From Promineifilum sp. (GTDB lineage: Bacteria; Chloroflexota; Anaerolineae; Promineifilales; Promineifilaceae), in assembly GCA_017983515.1 (NCBI GenBank), contig JAGOBF010000010.1, positions 1-64,000 of the forward strand: 64,000 nt of DNA. The letters are read 5' to 3'. The notes under the pieces were generated by a model. That model was given only the letters and a program-made list of their open reading frames with translations, had not been told where the DNA came from and did not search any database. Shown here piece by piece: positions 7,149 to 16,640 of this stretch. The position numbers were made by a program, and so were the translations under genes. Position 1 is the stretch's first letter; the number at the start of each line of letters is the position of its first letter.

Positions 7149-9562
7149 ACCCGCTGCGACTCCTGAACCAGGTTCCAGAGACGGCTGGGACTGAGCGGAA
7201 TCTCCAGAATCTCCAGCCCGCTCACGTCCAGGGCGTCCTCGATGGCCTGGGCGAAGAGCGGCCCCACGGGAATGGCCCCGGCCTCGCCCGCGCCTTTGGT
7301 GCCCAGTGGATTGAGCGGTGATGGCGTGACGACGTGATCGACGACCATCCGCGGAACCTCCAGCGCCGTGGGCAGCAAGTAATCCATAAACGAACCGCTC
7401 AGGAGCTGCCCGTCGGAGCTATAGCTCAACTTCTCGTAGAAGGCATTGCCGATGCCCTGTGCTGCGCCGCCGTGGATTTGGCCGTCCAGTATCAGGGGAT
7501 TGATCACGTTGCCGCAATCGTGGACGATCACATAGCGCAAGATGTTCAGGGCCATCGTCTCCGGATCGATCTCGACGATCATGGCATGGACGCCGCTGGC
7601 CGTCGCGCCATAGAGCGGGCCGAAGTAGTCGGTGGACTCCAGTCCCGGTTCTGTGCCCGGCTGAACGGCGCCGCGCATCGGGTTGGCCTTTTGCGCCAGG
7701 TGGGCCAGTGGGATGGCGCTGGCCGGCGTATCCTTGATCTGCACACGGCCGTCGATCAGTTCCAGATGCTCTTCGGCGATGTTATCCAGTTCGGCACTGG
7801 CCATCCTGAGAATCTTCGAGCGAACGTTCCCCGCGGCGGCGTTGATGGCGTTGCCGGCAACGACTGCCCCCCGACTGGCGAACGTCCCCGCCCCCCAGTG
7901 AAACTGGTCGGTATCGCCGGTAATGATGTCGACGTCGGTCACGGCCACGCCCAACTGGTCGGCGACGATCTGGGCGTAGGAGGTATAGTGCCCCTGGCCT
8001 TGCGTGCCAATGCCGCTGGCGACGCTTACTCGGCCGTTGCTCTGCACCTGTACCCGCGCGCCCTCATACGGCCCGATGCCCGTGCCCTCAACGTAGCAGA
8101 CCAGACCCAATCCCAGGTAGCGGCCGGCCGCTCTGGCCTCCGGTTTGGTCTTCTGTAAGAACGTCTGGTAGCCGATCAGCTCCAGCGCTTTGTCCAACGC
8201 CGGCTCATAGTTGCCGCTGTCATAGGTCAGTGGAGCGAAGTCCTGGAAGATGATCTGGTTATTGTAGGGAAACTGCTCCGGTTGGATGAAGTTGCGCCGG
8301 CGGATTTCGGCCCGATCGAGTTTTAACTCCCTCGCAGCGATGTCGAGCAGCCGCTCCATGACGAAGACGCCGTGTTGTCTGCCGGCGCCGCGGAAGGGCG
8401 TCACGATCGTCTTGTTCGTGAAAACGCAGGTGAACTCGCTGCGGTAGGCGGGAATGTCGTAGCAGCCCAGCATCGTACACTGGCTGTTGAGCGGCACTGT
8501 TAGCCCATAAGGGGCGTAGGCCCCGGCGTCGTGCAGGAATTTGTCGCGGACGGCCAGAATGCGGCCGTGCTCATCGAGCGCCATCTCGGCCCAATGGATC
8601 TGTTCTCGTTCCTGCGTCGTGGCGACAAAGTTCTCGCTGCGGTCTTCGATCCACTTGACCGGCCGGCCGAGGTGCTTCGCAGCCCAGCAGACGGTCGCCT
8701 CCTCCGGGTAGAACATCATGATCTTCGGCCCGAAGCCGCCGCCGATGAAGGGGGCGATCACGCGCACCTGATTTTCGGACAGGCCTAAATAGTTGGCCAT
8801 GAAGTTCCTGATGGATATTGGGGCTTGGGTCGTATCCCAGATGGTCAGCCGCGCGGCCCGGCGATCCCAGTCGGCCACGATTCCCCGGTTCTCCATCGCC
8901 GCCGCCGTGCCGTGATCATAGTAGAAGCGGCGCTTGACGACCAGGGCCGCATTGCGGGCGATGGCATCGAATTGAGCGCCATTGCCTTTGATCTGGACTA
9001 CGTGGGCATTAACGTTGGCCCCCACCGGGCCCGGTTCCAGATCATCGTGAACCCGCGGCGAATCGGGCAGGATGGCCTTTTCCAGATCGATGACGGCCGG
9101 CAGCGGTTCGTACTCCACCCAGACGAGATCGGCCGCGTCTTCAGCCAGGTAACGACTCTCGGCCACTATCATCGCCACCGGCTCGCCGGCATAGCGCACT
9201 TTGCCTTTGGCCAGGGGAACCTGGGTGCGCTGGTTAAATTCGATGCCCTCAATGGGTGGCGGGGAGACGAGGAGCGGGCCGGGCTGCCAATGGTCGCCCA
9301 GCGAGTCGGCCGTGTAAACGGCGATCACCCCCGCCATCGCCGTGGCCGCCGACACATCGATACTCACGATGAGGGCGTGGGCATGGGGGCTGCGCACATA
9401 GGCTACGTGGGCCATGCCCGGCAAGTCGACGTCATCGACAAATAACGCCTGCCCTGTCAGCAGGCGAGGGTCTTCGTTTCGTTTGATCCGTTGGCCGAAG
9501 TGTCGTGATTCCGCCACAGCACAATTTCCTTGGAGACTGATGGGTTTGTTTCGAGCGCTCAT
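7145..9562 (-). CDS. Molybdenum hydroxylase large (molybdopterin-binding) subunit
   Basis: An 805-residue member of the xanthine dehydrogenase/CO dehydrogenase large-subunit family. [21 protein letters not shown] marks the N-terminal domain. Cofactor motifs [19 protein letters not shown] and [13 protein letters not shown] follow, and the catalytic glutamate lies in KGAGEAGAI near the C-terminus. The AYxCSFR loop diagnostic of aerobic CO dehydrogenase is absent (PFRGAGR instead), so it is a form-II-like hydroxylase, probably for an N-heterocycle or aldehyde. The ATG at 9562 is preferred over an upstream TTG because the conserved sequence begins shortly after it. The FAD and Fe-S subunits are encoded upstream in the same operon, separated by the amidohydrolase and carbamoyltransferase genes. 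Confidence 0.88.
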   Translation of the reverse strand: MSARNKPISLQGNCAVAESRHFGQRIKRNEDPRLLTGQALFVDDVDLPGMAHVAYVRSPHAHALIVSIDVSAATAMAGVIAVYTADSLGDHWQPGPLLVSPPPIEGIEFNQRTQVPLAKGKVRYAGEPVAMIVAESRYLAEDAADLVWVEYEPLPAVIDLEKAILPDSPRVHDDLEPGPVGANVNAHVVQIKGNGAQFDAIARNAALVVKRRFYYDHGTAAAMENRGIVADWDRRAARLTIWDTTQAPISIRNFMANYLGLSENQVRVIAPFIGGGFGPKIMMFYPEEATVCWAAKHLGRPVKWIEDRSENFVATTQEREQIHWAEMALDEHGRILAVRDKFLHDAGAYAPYGLTVPLNSQCTMLGCYDIPAYRSEFTCVFTNKTIVTPFRGAGRQHGVFVMERLLDIAARELKLDRAEIRRRNFIQPEQFPYNNQIIFQDFAPLTYDSGNYEPALDKALELIGYQTFLQKTKPEARAAGRYLGLGLVCYVEGTGIGPYEGARVQVQSNGRVSVASGIGTQGQGHYTSYAQIVADQLGVAVTDVDIITGDTDQFHWGAGTFASRGAVVAGNAINAAAGNVRSKILRMASAELDNIAEEHLELIDGRVQIKDTPASAIPLAHLAQKANPMRGAVQPGTEPGLESTDYFGPLYGATASGVHAMIVEIDPETMALNILRYVIVHDCGNVINPLILDGQIHGGAAQGIGNAFYEKLSYSSDGQLLSGSFMDYLLPTALEVPRMVVDHVVTPSPLNPLGTKGAGEAGAIPVGPLFAQAIEDALDVSGLEILEIPLSPSRLWNLVQESQRV

Positions 9563-9585
9563 TTGGCACTCGTCGTTCGCACACG

Positions 9586-11238
9586 TTAGCGAAAGGCCAC
9601 TATTCTCCCCCAACAACTGGTCAGTTCAATCCCTTTCTGAACGAAACAGCCAATGAAGTAGCGGCCGCTCTCCGCCCCGGCCAGTTCATGGCCGAGGTTC
9701 TCAGCGTGGATGATCCCCTTGGGGAACAGGTTCAGGTGCATGTCCTGATAATACTTATCGAGCGGATACATCTCATCCCAGCCTTTGCCATACTGGTCAT
9801 AGAGTTTCCGGTTGGCTTCTTCGAATGTTTTGGGGTGCCAGTTGCGCTGGATGGTGTTCATGGGATGTTCCATCGCCACACAGTCCACGCCCAACCACTT
9901 AATCTTCTTTTCGAGGCACCACTCGGCGAAGTCCGGCGACGGCCCGGGGTGCTTGATCATGTAACGGAACTCGTCCGCATCCGGGCTGTTCCAGCCGTAA
10001 CGATGCCAGCCCGTCTTGACGATGAGGATGTCACCCTGTTGCACATCGACCACACTTTCAATCATGGCCGGGGTATAGACGCTGGAATCGCTAACCAGGG
10101 CCGAAATATCGGCGATGACACCCGGCCCGACCCAGTAGTCAAACGGCATTTCGCCGATGGCCCGCCCCGCGGCGTGGAAATGCTTTTCCCCATCCATGTG
10201 GGTAGCCAGATGGAAACTGGCGCGGCAATGGGCGTTGTTCCGCCCTAGGCCGAAGTACTGGCCGCTGACCCGCTTGGTGTACTTCACACTCAACGGCTCA
10301 TAGTTGGCCCATTGGGGTGTTTGCACGCTAAACGGCAGCGTCATATCCGTCATGTCGACGGAATGCATGAGGTCAAAGAAGTCCGCCTCCCTCATGCCGT
10401 CGGGCGCTTGCAACGCGACAACACACGACCAGGCCGATTCGACTTCCATGAACGGGATCGGCTGGATCATAATCCAGGCGCGCTCGTTGCGCAGCGCATC
10501 GATTTGCCCACCCAGCGACTCCGCCAGGAGCAATCCCGCTTTGGGCAAGGTGATGTGCGTCAGTTCGTAGTACCGGTCCGGCGGGAACACTTCATCCCAG
10601 GATCGGCCGGTGGTTTCTATTAGCTTGGCCTCGGCCTTCTCAAACTCGCGCGGGTGCATGGTGCGCAAGTTGGTATTCATCGGGTGCTCGGCGCAGCCGC
10701 AATCGACGCCGATCAACTTGAGTTTCATGTCCAGCGCCCACTGGAAGAACTCCGGCGACGGCCCCGGGTGGCGCAGATAATAGCCAAACTCTTTGTTCTC
10801 GATGCCGCCCTGGGCGTCGGCATTGGGAACATCCGGCTGGTCCCAGCCATACTTATGATAGCCCGTGTTGATGATGAGAATATCCCCGGGCTTCACCTTT
10901 GCCCGGGCGGTGATCATCTCCGGTGTATAAAGGCTATAGTCGGAGACGGCGTCGGAGATGTCGACTATGACCCCTTCGCCGCACAGATCGGATAGAGGAA
11001 TATCGGCGATGGCCCGCGACCCTGAATGAAACGCCCGCTGTCCAACAAGGTGCGTGCCGGTGTTATTACTCCACTCGATCAACTCCCCATTGGCTCCCTG
11101 ACCGCCACCCCACGAGCCGGTCAGCCGCTTGAAAAAATGCACCTGCAGGGGCATCTCACCGGGCCAGGGTGGGGTAAAGAGGCTCAAGCGCTGGGTCAGA
11201 TCATACCATTGGGCATCAGCCAACTTTTTAATTGTCAC
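9586..11238 (-). CDS. Tandem double-domain cyclase-family amide hydrolase
   Basis: 550 residues consisting of two successive domains of the cyclase/kynurenine-formamidase family (metal-dependent amide or cyclic-amide hydrolases). The second domain (~285-550) keeps the metal-ligand motif, HLATHMDGEKHF. In the first (~15-280) the corresponding stretch is NNTGTHLVGQRAF: two His and one Asp ligands are replaced by Asn, Ala and Val, so this half is probably inactive and structural or regulatory. Both halves have the GVDC...HPMNT segment also found in the neighbouring single-domain paralogue. Initiation is at GTG, three bases after the upstream stop codon begins, with GGGAG about 10 bases upstream. 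Confidence 0.82.
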   Translation of the reverse strand: MTIKKLADAQWYDLTQRLSLFTPPWPGEMPLQVHFFKRLTGSWGGGQGANGELIEWSNNTGTHLVGQRAFHSGSRAIADIPLSDLCGEGVIVDISDAVSDYSLYTPEMITARAKVKPGDILIINTGYHKYGWDQPDVPNADAQGGIENKEFGYYLRHPGPSPEFFQWALDMKLKLIGVDCGCAEHPMNTNLRTMHPREFEKAEAKLIETTGRSWDEVFPPDRYYELTHITLPKAGLLLAESLGGQIDALRNERAWIMIQPIPFMEVESAWSCVVALQAPDGMREADFFDLMHSVDMTDMTLPFSVQTPQWANYEPLSVKYTKRVSGQYFGLGRNNAHCRASFHLATHMDGEKHFHAAGRAIGEMPFDYWVGPGVIADISALVSDSSVYTPAMIESVVDVQQGDILIVKTGWHRYGWNSPDADEFRYMIKHPGPSPDFAEWCLEKKIKWLGVDCVAMEHPMNTIQRNWHPKTFEEANRKLYDQYGKGWDEMYPLDKYYQDMHLNLFPKGIIHAENLGHELAGAESGRYFIGCFVQKGIELTSCWGRIVAFR

Positions 11239-12114
11239 TCAATACACTCTCCCACGGCCCCCCAGCCGGGCAACGTGTTCGGGGTCATAGCAATCCCCAT
11301 ACTTCGTCTTGGGCAGGGCGGCCTTCTTGGCCATTAGCTCCACAAATTGGTCATCATCGACCATGGCGACGACGCGCGCGATGGAAGCCTCGCCGTCTAC
11401 AAAACGCCAGGGGAAGCAACCGACCTGTACGCGCTGGTTCACCAGCAAGTCGATATCGCCGCCAATACACTCGGCATGGATGATGCCCTTGTCGAACATC
11501 CACAGGTGCATCATCTGGTACATATCCTTGGTAAAGTACTCGGCCAACGGCTTTCCATACTTAGCCCTGAAATAGGCGTCGGCGTCTTCGGCCTGGGCAG
11601 GCATCCAGTCGCGGATTTTGGTGTTCATGGGGTGGTCGGCGCTGCCGCAATCCACGCCAATCCACTTGAGCTTCTTCTCGATACACCAGTTCGCAAAACG
11701 AGCATCCGGGCCGGGGTGCATGACCATGTAGCGCATCTCGTTACCAAAGGGCTGATCCCAGCCGAAGTGGTGGTAGCCGGTGTGGATGAGGAGAATGTCC
11801 CCTTCCTTAACGGTGACGCGCTCTTCGATCATCTCCGGGGTATATACGTCGTAGTCGCCGCAGCAGTCGCTCAGATCGACAACGGCCGCCTCGCCGCACA
11901 GAAAATCGAATTCCAGCGCCGCGATATCCTTCCCCGGGGTGTAGAAGTGAATTTCACCGTCCAGATGGGTGCCCACGTGATTGCTGTGGCTGACAAGCTG
12001 GCCGTTCGCGCCATTGGGGGCCAGGCGCTTAAAGTACTTCACCTGCAACGGCTCATAGGTCGGCCAGGCAGGCGTGCCGATGCCCAGGGGGATGGTCAAG
12101 TCGATGAATTTCAT
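11239..12114 (-). CDS. Cyclase-family amide hydrolase (single domain)
   Basis: A 291-residue metal-dependent hydrolase of the cyclase/kynurenine-formamidase/isatin-hydrolase family. The signature SNHVGTHLDGEIHF is intact, giving the His, His, Asp and His needed for metal binding. GVDCGSADHPMNT matches both halves of the double-domain paralogue next door, so the two genes arose by duplication. The start overlaps the AllG-like stop as TAATG, indicating coupled translation. Members open cyclic amides or hydrolyse N-acyl bonds. In this operon a ring-opening step after hydroxylation is a reasonable inference. Confidence 0.85.
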   Translation of the reverse strand: MKFIDLTIPLGIGTPAWPTYEPLQVKYFKRLAPNGANGQLVSHSNHVGTHLDGEIHFYTPGKDIAALEFDFLCGEAAVVDLSDCCGDYDVYTPEMIEERVTVKEGDILLIHTGYHHFGWDQPFGNEMRYMVMHPGPDARFANWCIEKKLKWIGVDCGSADHPMNTKIRDWMPAQAEDADAYFRAKYGKPLAEYFTKDMYQMMHLWMFDKGIIHAECIGGDIDLLVNQRVQVGCFPWRFVDGEASIARVVAMVDDDQFVELMAKKAALPKTKYGDCYDPEHVARLGGRGRVY

Positions 12115-13352
12115 TATTCTAGATACCTCTCCGCATAAGCGATTAGCGCCTCTTCAAACACACGCATCGGCGGCAGAACCAGGCCTGCGCCGATCTGCCC
12201 GATGCCTGCGTCCTTGTGGGCGATGCCGGTATTGATCTGGGGGCGAACGCCCAACTCTACGACCTTGCGAATATCGACGCCCACCGGCGTGCCGCGGAAG
12301 CCCAGGGCGGGGATAGTAAAGGCTGTGTGCTCGGTGGCCGTGATCTCATACATGGCGAGGGTTGTGTTCAAGGCCAGCTCTGGCGAGCCACCGATGAAGG
12401 TCACGATGGCCGGCGCCGTCGCCATAGCGAACGCGCCGATGCCGGCCGTCTCAGTGATGGTGCTGTCGCCGATGTCGCCGCTGGCGTCTTCGGCCGTGAA
12501 GCCGGGGAAGTACAGGCCGTCGGGCCGGCCGACCGGCCCCGTGAACCAGCGCTGTCCCAGGCCGCTGACCCGGATTCCCAGCTCTGTGCCGTTGCGGGCC
12601 ATAGCCGACATGATCGTGCTGCCCTCGACGCCGTGTCCGGCGTCGGCCATCGCCTTGCAGGCGGCCATCACGGGATTGAGAACGCTGAGTGCATTCTCGC
12701 CCAGAAAGCCCAACACCCCGGCGGAGTTTTTCCCGCCAACTTTCACGATGGCCGAGGCCAGCCGGACGGCAAACAGGATAGAACCGGCCTTGTTCCGATT
12801 GTGGCCCTCGTCGCCCATGTGCAGCGCTTCGGCAAGCAGAGCGCGAATGTCCAACCCATCGTATTCGGCCAGGGCGTCGGCCAGTATCGGCCCCATCTCA
12901 TTATTCATCCACCGCAGCCGGCGCAGGACATCTTCATCGTACGCGCCATAGCGCAAGACCTTGCCGTACCCTTCGTTCAGGGTGGAGTAGGCGAAGTTGC
13001 CGTGGGTGACGTTTTCAATGACGTAGACCTTCATCGAGGCCGAGATGACACCGGCCATTGGCCCGACGGCGCTATGCTCGTGACACGGCTCCAGGTCGAC
13101 TTGCCCGGTGGTGACGAGGCGCTCGGCCTCTTCCCAGTTGGCCGCCAACCCCTCGTAAATGAGCGCGCCGACGATTGCGCCGCGCATCGGCCCCGACGAG
13201 CGCTCCCAGGCAAGTGGCGGCCCGGCGTGAAGGAGAAGGTTGTCCCGCATGCCGGGAATCACGTCCCGGGCTGGGGCGACGGTCTTCAGGATGGGGCGGG
13301 CGGCCATCATGCGGCCGACAGCCGTCTCATTAGCCTTCTCAATATCGATCAT
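12114..13352 (-). CDS. allG: DUF1116 family, AllG-like carbamoyltransferase subunit
   Basis: A 412-residue protein of the YlbE/DUF1116 family. In E. coli, YlbE (AllG) acts with FdrA (AllF) and YlbF (AllH) as an oxamate carbamoyltransferase that splits oxalurate with phosphate into oxamate and carbamoyl phosphate. Typical stretches are ERSSGPMRGAIVGALIYEGLA, CHEHSAVGPMAGVIS, MGDEGHNRNKAGS and AFTIPALGFRGTPVGVDIRKV. The fdrA gene ends 16 bases upstream and an allH-like gene lies divergently at 17557, so all three subunits are present locally. The actual ureido substrate here is not known; the lack of allantoin genes argues against the classic pathway. Confidence 0.85.
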   Translation of the reverse strand: MIDIEKANETAVGRMMAARPILKTVAPARDVIPGMRDNLLLHAGPPLAWERSSGPMRGAIVGALIYEGLAANWEEAERLVTTGQVDLEPCHEHSAVGPMAGVISASMKVYVIENVTHGNFAYSTLNEGYGKVLRYGAYDEDVLRRLRWMNNEMGPILADALAEYDGLDIRALLAEALHMGDEGHNRNKAGSILFAVRLASAIVKVGGKNSAGVLGFLGENALSVLNPVMAACKAMADAGHGVEGSTIMSAMARNGTELGIRVSGLGQRWFTGPVGRPDGLYFPGFTAEDASGDIGDSTITETAGIGAFAMATAPAIVTFIGGSPELALNTTLAMYEITATEHTAFTIPALGFRGTPVGVDIRKVVELGVRPQINTGIAHKDAGIGQIGAGLVLPPMRVFEEALIAYAERYLE

Positions 13353-13368
13353 GCGATGGCTATCTCCT

Positions 13369-15045
13369 TCAGGGCGTGACTGCTGCCTGCTTCTTCAGCC
13401 TCGCCAAAATGCGCATTAACCGCTCGTCGCCGCCGGCCGGGGGCTGCCACGCGACGTGGACGGCCGTTCCGTCCTGGGCCACGATACTCTCATAAAACGA
13501 TTCCAGCCCGACATTGATCGCCGACAGGCCATCCGTCGCAAAAGACACCGATGGATGAGCATACTCGACGGGCGGGAGGCAACCGTAGATGTAGTCGAGA
13601 GCGCCGCTGGCGCTGGTAAAGACGACAGCTCCCACGGCGGTCAATTTGTCGATCTGCATGCTTCGCTTTTGGGGATCTTCTTCGGTGCCGATAACAATTG
13701 CCACGACGCGCTTGCCGGCCTGGACGGCAGCGTCGAGCGCCGGGGCAAGCTCGGCTGCCGGATCGGGGTGCGCCCCCGCGCCCAGTACGACGTCGAGGAT
13801 GAGCAGATCGACCTCGGCGTCGGCGATTTCGCGAGCCAGCCGGCGCAGGCGCAACTCATTGTCCATCATGGGATGCAGTCGTCCCTGCGTGAAGGCGTCG
13901 TCGCCAAGATCAAGAATCGTGTGGGCCTGACTCGTCGTCAAATCATTCAATTTCCGGTCGGGGTCGACCGTTAGATTGCTGTACAGGGGGGTCAGAACGG
14001 GTTCCAGACCCAGCAACATCTCGTAGGCCAACGTGCCGCCGGAGAACAAGCCGCGGACGTAGCCTGACAAGGGCCGTCCCGCCTCGGCCCCTTTCGGCGG
14101 CCCGTTCTGGCTCAGGCCCACGGACAGCGCCGCGGCGTCGGACAAGCCGGAGGCGAAGGTGAGGTTACCCAAGCGACGGCCGGGAGGGGGGTAGCCGATG
14201 AAGTTGCATACGACCGGTTTGCCACAACCTTGAGCAGCGCGTAATAAGCCGACCACGACCTCGGCCGCCGGAGGTTTGGAGATCAGGAGAATGACGGTCG
14301 TGGCCTCATCGCGCGCCAGCCAATCCAAAGCCTGCAGGGCGGTCTTGCCGCCGATCTCGGACTTGAGATCGCGCCCCCCGATGCCAATGGCCTGCGAGAT
14401 GCCGCCGCCCAACTCATGTATCTCCGTGGCCGCGGCTTGCAGTCCGGTTCCCGATGCGGCGACGATGCCGATGTTGCCGCGTCTGACGTAGTTGGCGAAC
14501 CCCAGGCCGACGCCGTTGATAATCGCCGTGCCGCAATCCGGCCCCATCACCAACAGCCCTTTGGCTATGGCCTTTTGCTTCAGTCTAACCTCCTCGTCCA
14601 GCGTGACATGATCACTGAAGAGGAACACGTGCCGGCCCAGGTCTAGCGCCTCCTCGGCCACGTCGGCCGCATACCGGCCCGGGATCGAGAGCAGCACCCA
14701 TTCGGCGGCGGCCAACTGGTCGACGCCGCCTCTCAGGCTGCGGGGGCGAAAGCCCTGGGTTGTTGTCGTCTGACGTTGTTTGAGCAGGGAGTCTACCTGA
14801 GCGAGGGCGTCGGCCGCCGCCGTTTCGGTTTCCGCTTTGATGATGAGCAGGAGATCGTCGGGCCGGGCTTCTATCGTGGCCAGGTCGAAGCCCGACGCCG
14901 TCAGGAGCTCGCAATTGGCCGGCGTAGCCATCATCACGCCCGCGTCGGCCACCCCGGGCAGGGCGACCAGCGCTTTCTGCAACTGCATCAGCGTCACGGA
15001 ATCGTAGTATGCGCCTGATCGGATTTGGTATTTCGTGTAAGGCAC
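13369..15045 (-). CDS. fdrA: FdrA/AllF-like subunit (acyl-CoA-synthetase-type fold)
   Basis: 558 residues, close to the ~555 of E. coli FdrA. The N-terminus YQIRSGAYYDSVTLMQLQ and the segments VMMATPANCELL, GPDCGTAIINGVGLGFAN, GIVAASGTGLQAAATEI and GIGGRDLKSEIGG are characteristic; the last ones are succinyl-CoA-synthetase-like nucleotide/CoA-fold motifs. As AllF it is a subunit of a phosphate-dependent carbamoyltransferase rather than a CoA ligase. It is the middle gene of the operon, between the CoxG-like protein and allG. Confidence 0.88.
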   Translation of the reverse strand: MPYTKYQIRSGAYYDSVTLMQLQKALVALPGVADAGVMMATPANCELLTASGFDLATIEARPDDLLLIIKAETETAAADALAQVDSLLKQRQTTTTQGFRPRSLRGGVDQLAAAEWVLLSIPGRYAADVAEEALDLGRHVFLFSDHVTLDEEVRLKQKAIAKGLLVMGPDCGTAIINGVGLGFANYVRRGNIGIVAASGTGLQAAATEIHELGGGISQAIGIGGRDLKSEIGGKTALQALDWLARDEATTVILLISKPPAAEVVVGLLRAAQGCGKPVVCNFIGYPPPGRRLGNLTFASGLSDAAALSVGLSQNGPPKGAEAGRPLSGYVRGLFSGGTLAYEMLLGLEPVLTPLYSNLTVDPDRKLNDLTTSQAHTILDLGDDAFTQGRLHPMMDNELRLRRLAREIADAEVDLLILDVVLGAGAHPDPAAELAPALDAAVQAGKRVVAIVIGTEEDPQKRSMQIDKLTAVGAVVFTSASGALDYIYGCLPPVEYAHPSVSFATDGLSAINVGLESFYESIVAQDGTAVHVAWQPPAGGDERLMRILARLKKQAAVTP

Positions 15046-15112
15046 GGCTTTAACTCAAGCGGGCTAACAATCTGGTCGTCGCATCAGTCGCGAGATGGCC
15101 TGTCAACGAGAG

Positions 15113-15814
15113 CTACTCTTCTCTCAAGATTTTCGCCACGCGACGCGCCACCAGACTGGCAAACACATTCAGGAAACCGACGATGGCTACACCTAGCCCC
15201 AGGCCCAGCAACACGCTTCGCTCGCGCGTCTGGGGAATCAGGTCTCCGATGACATCTCTGGCGACGTTAAGTGCGAATTCGGTCTGGCTGGGCGCGACGG
15301 GCAGGACAGGGCTAGAGGGCGGGCGATGCTCTACTGTTCCCGGTTCCAGCTCCAATTCCGGTATTGGCTCTAAACGGGCCACGATTTGCCTTTCCAGATT
15401 TTGAAGACATTGTCTGACAATGGACTTCGCGGAGCTATCCATGACGCGCTGGCCCACGCTGGCGATCCGGCCGCTGACCTGAACTGCGCCGTCATAGCGC
15501 AGGCGGGTGGCCGTCGGCAGCGCTTCCAGGATGATATTGCCCTCGCCGCGCACCACGCCGGCCGGGCCACTGCCGCTGATGATCATGTGCAAGCTGCGGG
15601 GGGGATGAACGTCTGTGGACTCGACTTTACCCTGAAAGATGCCCTGGACTGGGCCAACGCGGAGATTCAGCAGCCCCTGGAGCGTGTTTTCGTCGATCCT
15701 TTCCAGCTTTTCACAACCGGAAATTGTCATCGCCAGGACTTCGGGGTCCATGACCATCTCCCACACCAGTTCCTGGGGGGCCGCAAATTCATGTTCGCCT
15801 ACAAGTTCAACCAT
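15113..15814 (-). CDS. CoxG-like SRPBCC protein with C-terminal membrane anchor
   Basis: 233 residues. Residues ~5-150 are a SRPBCC/CoxG-type lipid- or ligand-binding fold (HEFAAPQELVWEMVMDPEVLAMTISGCE at the start). A Pro/Glu-rich linker follows, then a C-terminal hydrophobic helix (LLGLGLGVAIVGFLNVFASL) with basic flank. CoxG proteins accompany CO-dehydrogenase-family hydroxylases and are thought to anchor or help mature them at the membrane; recently they have also been linked to quinone delivery. The ATG at 15814 has GGAG 7 bases upstream and is preferred to the TTG 12 bases earlier. Confidence 0.82.
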   Translation of the reverse strand: MVELVGEHEFAAPQELVWEMVMDPEVLAMTISGCEKLERIDENTLQGLLNLRVGPVQGIFQGKVESTDVHPPRSLHMIISGSGPAGVVRGEGNIILEALPTATRLRYDGAVQVSGRIASVGQRVMDSSAKSIVRQCLQNLERQIVARLEPIPELELEPGTVEHRPPSSPVLPVAPSQTEFALNVARDVIGDLIPQTRERSVLLGLGLGVAIVGFLNVFASLVARRVAKILREE

Positions 15815-16151
15815 TAGGTACTCCAAGTTGCGCCGTGCTGCCAGATCATTGACCGTTATAGCCTCGATGCAGCGGCCCGGACGAGGCCGTTGGGAATGGT
15901 TAGGGCCGGCAAGCCGGCGTTGGTCCGGGCAGGTTCACGACCGGTTCTCCCGTGCCCGGCAAGCCACGTGGGGCGGGGCCCGGCGCCGGCGGACTGATCC
16001 ACAAATCGATACCTCGCACGTTCATTGTACTCTAAAGCGATCTCTCAGGCTAAGGCTGTAGGCCCTGGCCTCGCCGCTCTCGTTGTCGCTGTAGACCTGA
16101 CCGCTGCGAATGAGTCCGGCCGTCCTGGGATGAGAGAGGGCCTCACGCTGT
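15815..16151. other. Gene-free gap inside the catabolic operon
   Basis: About 337 bases between the Fe-S subunit stop and the CoxG start. No frame matches a family I know. It holds only short GC-rich inverted repeats (for example ggccggcaagccgg near 15903-15917) and a TACAAT hexamer on the minus strand near 16026-16031 that might be part of an internal promoter. It may be a remnant or an untranslated spacer. Confidence 0.4.
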
Positions 16152-16640
16152 CTAGCCGGCCGTCGAACGCTTGGCTGCGAGCAGGACCGCGTCGACGATG
16201 TGTTGGTAGCCGGTGCATCGGCACAGGTTGCCCGAGATCGCCACCCGGATTTCTTCTTCCGTCGGATTTGGGCTAGCCGACAGAAATGGCAGGAGGGTCA
16301 TGAGGAATCCGGGCGTGCAGAAACCGCATTGCAGACCGTGGGCTTCATGGAAAGCCTGCTGCAGCGGGTGTAGCTCTTCCGGCGTGCCCAGCCCTTCGAC
16401 GGTCTGAATCCCATGACCATCGGCCTGCACCGCCAGCATCAGGCAGGAACGAACCGGCACGCCGTTGAGGAGAACCGTGCAGGCGCCGCACGCGCCCTGC
16501 TCGCAGCCCACGTGTGTCCCGGTCAGCCCCAGATCATGTCTCAAAAAGTCACTCAACAGCAGGCGTGCTTCGACCTCGGCGCTGTAGGGAACGTCATTGA
16601 CCGTGAACTGAATTGGGTGCTTACTCAAGGCTCCATCCAT
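16152..16640 (-). CDS. Molybdenum hydroxylase small subunit, two [2Fe-2S] clusters
   Basis: 162 residues, normal for this family. The plant-ferredoxin-type cluster is bound by Cys in GCEQGACGACTVLLNG and a later SC. The second cluster is bound by LQCGFCTPGFLMT and GNLCRCTGYQHI. It passes electrons from the molybdenum centre in the large subunit to FAD in the medium subunit. Its start overlaps the end of the FAD-subunit gene by 20 bases. No signal peptide, so the enzyme is probably cytoplasmic. Confidence 0.92.
   Translation of the reverse strand: MDGALSKHPIQFTVNDVPYSAEVEARLLLSDFLRHDLGLTGTHVGCEQGACGACTVLLNGVPVRSCLMLAVQADGHGIQTVEGLGTPEELHPLQQAFHEAHGLQCGFCTPGFLMTLLPFLSASPNPTEEEIRVAISGNLCRCTGYQHIVDAVLLAAKRSTAG

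Noticed and set aside
7145..9562. Aerobic carbon monoxide dehydrogenase large subunit
   Set aside because: The AYxCSFR active-site loop is absent (PFRGAGR instead); CoxG-like and FAD/Fe-S subunits are shared by many other hydroxylases.
15815..16151. Small gene between coxG and the Fe-S subunit
   Set aside because: Short frames of up to ~42 codons exist on the minus strand, but none has a convincing ribosome site, domain or codon pattern.
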